Shown piece after piece: positions 5,837 to 6,901 of a stretch of DNA of 6,901 bases. The DNA comes from Clostridia bacterium (GTDB lineage: Bacteria > Bacillota > Clostridia > Oscillospirales > Butyricicoccaceae). The notes beneath the pieces were generated by a model, which worked only from the letters and a program-made list of their open reading frames with translations, did not search any database and was not told the DNA's origin. The DNA is taken from positions 1-6,901 of the forward strand of contig JAFQVZ010000014.1 of the NCBI GenBank assembly GCA_017407765.1. Reading direction: 5' to 3'. Position numbers and translations under genes: made by a program. Position 1 is the stretch's first letter, and the number at the start of each line of letters is the position of its first letter.

Positions 5837-6511
5837 ATGAAAGTAACCTATATCCATCACAGCGGCTTTTCGGTAGAGCTTGAAGACCGTATGCTTGTCT
5901 TCGACTGGTTTAAGGGCGAGCTGCCCGAGACCGACAAACCCATATATATCTTCTCCAGCCACCGCCACCATGACCATTTTGATCCTATGGTGTTTGAGCT
6001 TAGGGACAGAGCAAAATATATCCTCTCGAACGACATCCGCATGAGGCCGGAGGGCTGTGACATAACCAAGACAGGCCCCCATAAGACGGTCGAGGTCGAT
6101 GGCATGGTTGTCGAGACCCTCAAAAGCACCGATGAGGGCGTTGCCTTTATCGTAACTGTGGGTGACAGGGTGATCTATCACGCAGGCGACCTTCATTTCT
6201 GGCTGTGGGAGGAAGAAAACGACGAAGACCGCCTTTGGAACGAGAACATGACAAAGAAGTTCCTCAGAGAGATCGATAAAATAAGGGGCAGGCATTTTGA
6301 CCTTGCCTTTGTTCCACTCGACCCCCGTCAGGGTGCGGAGTATATGGACATGGGAATGGAAGCCGTTCTTGAAAGATGCACGGCAGACCATATCTTCCCC
6401 ATGCATTTCTGGGGCGATCACAGCGTTATCCCGGCCTTTAAGGAGAGGCATCCTCAGCACGCAGGCATCATTGCCGACATAGCCTTTGAAGGACAGAGCT
6501 TTGAGGTGTGA
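5837..6511 (+). CDS. MBL-fold metallo-hydrolase, UlaG-like
   Basis: This 224-residue protein is a compact metallo-beta-lactamase-fold hydrolase close in layout to the UlaG/L-ascorbate-6-phosphate lactonase-like group. It begins with the typical strand MKVTYIHHSGFSVEL. The metal-binding motif HxHxDH is at 42-47 (SHRHHDHFD), so His42, His44, Asp46 and His47 are likely ligands. Further ligands are His116 and Asp118 in IYHAGDLH and His190 in FPMHFWGDH. A charged insert (WEEENDEDRLWNENMTK, 124-140) follows the second metal motif and may form a lid over the active site. The natural substrate cannot be read from the sequence; family members cleave phosphodiesters, lactones or other esters. AGGAGTGA lies 6 nt before the ATG. 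It has its own promoter, no clear terminator, and is followed by repeats rather than a gene, so it appears monocistronic. Confidence 0.9.
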   Translation: MKVTYIHHSGFSVELEDRMLVFDWFKGELPETDKPIYIFSSHRHHDHFDPMVFELRDRAKYILSNDIRMRPEGCDITKTGPHKTVEVDGMVVETLKSTDEGVAFIVTVGDRVIYHAGDLHFWLWEEENDEDRLWNENMTKKFLREIDKIRGRHFDLAFVPLDPRQGAEYMDMGMEAVLERCTADHIFPMHFWGDHSVIPAFKERHPQHAGIIADIAFEGQSFEV

Positions 6512-6570
6512 GGAAGAGATATTCCGTGGCACACCCCGTATCCAAGGCTCCTTTTGAATGGCCCAGGCCA

Positions 6571-6630
6571 CCCTCTCTTGGCCTACGGCCAATTCACCTT
6601 GAGGAGCTGGCGCCCGTAGGGCGACTGAGG
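6571..6630. repeat. Palindromic repeat unit (first of the right-hand cluster)
   Basis: Two perfect short hairpins, TTGGCC-TAC-GGCCAA (6578-6592) and CGCCC-GTA-GGGCG (6611-6623). The second sits in the frame GGAGCTG...GACTGAGG that also appears at 6849-6876 and, degenerate, at 131-160. Non-coding. Confidence 0.65.
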
Positions 6631-6637
6631 TTTGGAA

Positions 6638-6706
6638 TAATGGCCCCCTTGCCTAACGCTAATGGCCCCCTTGCCTAAAGGGGGCTGTCAACGAAGTTGA
6701 CTGGGG
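6638..6706. repeat. Tandem 22-bp duplication followed by a palindromic repeat unit
   Basis: TAATGGCCCCCTTGCCTAA occurs at 6638-6656 and again at 6660-6678, a 22-bp period. The second copy runs into a complete unit: stem GCCCCCTT/AAGGGGGC (6664-6684), CTGTC, hairpin GTCAAC-GAA-GTTGAC (6687-6701), then CTGGGGG. The first copy lacks the right half of the stem, which suggests a local slippage duplication. Confidence 0.75.
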
Positions 6707-6730
6707 GATATAATTGGCCTGCTGTAGTAT

Positions 6731-6901
6731 CCCTCCACCGTCTCACGACGGTCCCCCTCCCTTTAGGCAAGGGAGGCAAGGCCAAACACCCGTCAGGCTT
6801 CGCCTGCCACCCTCTTTCAAAAGAGGGCTCTTGGCTCTCCCTATGGGAGAGCTGTCACCGTAGGTGACTGAGAGGGCGTCGCTGGCTGCGAAGCAGGCTG
6901 A
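6731..6901. repeat. Right copy of composite palindromic intergenic repeat
   Basis: A run of six hairpins: ACCGTC/GACGGT (6737-6752), CCTCCCTT/AAGGGAGG (6756-6776), CAGGC-TTC-GCCTG (6794-6806), CCCTCTTT/AAAGAGGG (6810-6827), TCTCCC-TAT-GGGAGA (6836-6850) and GTCACC-GTA-GGTGAC (6854-6868). A further partial one, CTGC-GAA-GCAG (6886-6896), precedes the window edge. From about 6753 to 6876 it is colinear with positions 4-163 in the same orientation. With the two preceding units it fills the 390 bases after the MBL-fold gene; I see no ORF with a ribosome binding site there. The element continues past the window. Confidence 0.78.

Noticed and set aside
5780..6592. 270-codon minus-strand frame opposite the MBL-fold gene
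   Set aside because: The plus-strand gene has metal-binding motifs, a promoter and a ribosome binding site; the opposite frame has none and runs into repeats.
6571..6901. CRISPR-like array suggested by repeated short palindromes
   Set aside because: Repeats are not uniform in length or spacing, there are no unique spacers of constant size, and no cas gene is present.

Overview
The window looks like chromosomal DNA of a spore-forming member of the Clostridia, probably Oscillospiraceae/Ruminococcaceae. The support is a canonical alpha/beta-type small acid-soluble spore protein, Firmicutes-type AGGAGG ribosome binding sites, a Bacillus/Clostridia-type TepA, a fairly high G+C and dense intergenic palindromic repeats of a kind I recall from gut Clostridia. 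No species can be named. There is no phage, transposase, CRISPR array, rRNA or tRNA.

Layout. Positions 1-164 hold a repeat made of short hairpins. The left arm (199-1980) is coded on the minus strand. Read in the direction of transcription it holds a 54-aa basic peptide with a TTG start, a 56-aa glycine/alanine-rich membrane peptide, a SASP gene with its own terminator, and an RpiR-type regulator with a clear promoter and a terminator next to the left repeat. The right arm (2104-6511) is coded on the plus strand: prfA (release factor 1), one ORF joining a Sua5/TsaC threonylcarbamoyl-AMP synthase to a CoaE dephospho-CoA kinase, a tepA-like ClpP-fold protein, an overlapping 59-aa gene of unknown function, and a separately promoted UlaG-like metallo-beta-lactamase-fold hydrolase. 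Positions 6512-6901 hold no gene and are filled with hairpin repeats, including a second same-orientation copy of the left repeat.

How the genes fit together. prfA starts from a strong sigma-A-type promoter (1998-2026) and is followed after 33 bp by sua5-coaE, so termination of translation, tRNA t6A modification and CoA synthesis are probably co-expressed. A terminator-like hairpin follows the fusion gene, and its descending arm also carries the likely ribosome binding site of tepA. tepA and the 59-aa gene overlap by 14 nt and are probably translationally coupled. The hydrolase has its own promoter. The minus-strand small genes and SASP are divergent from prfA.

I see no defence cluster or other obviously new multi-gene system; most of the window is housekeeping. 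The points most worth a second look are the Sua5-CoaE fusion, the tepA start buried in a terminator-like hairpin, two small genes with strong ribosome binding sites, and the paired hairpin repeats at the two ends.
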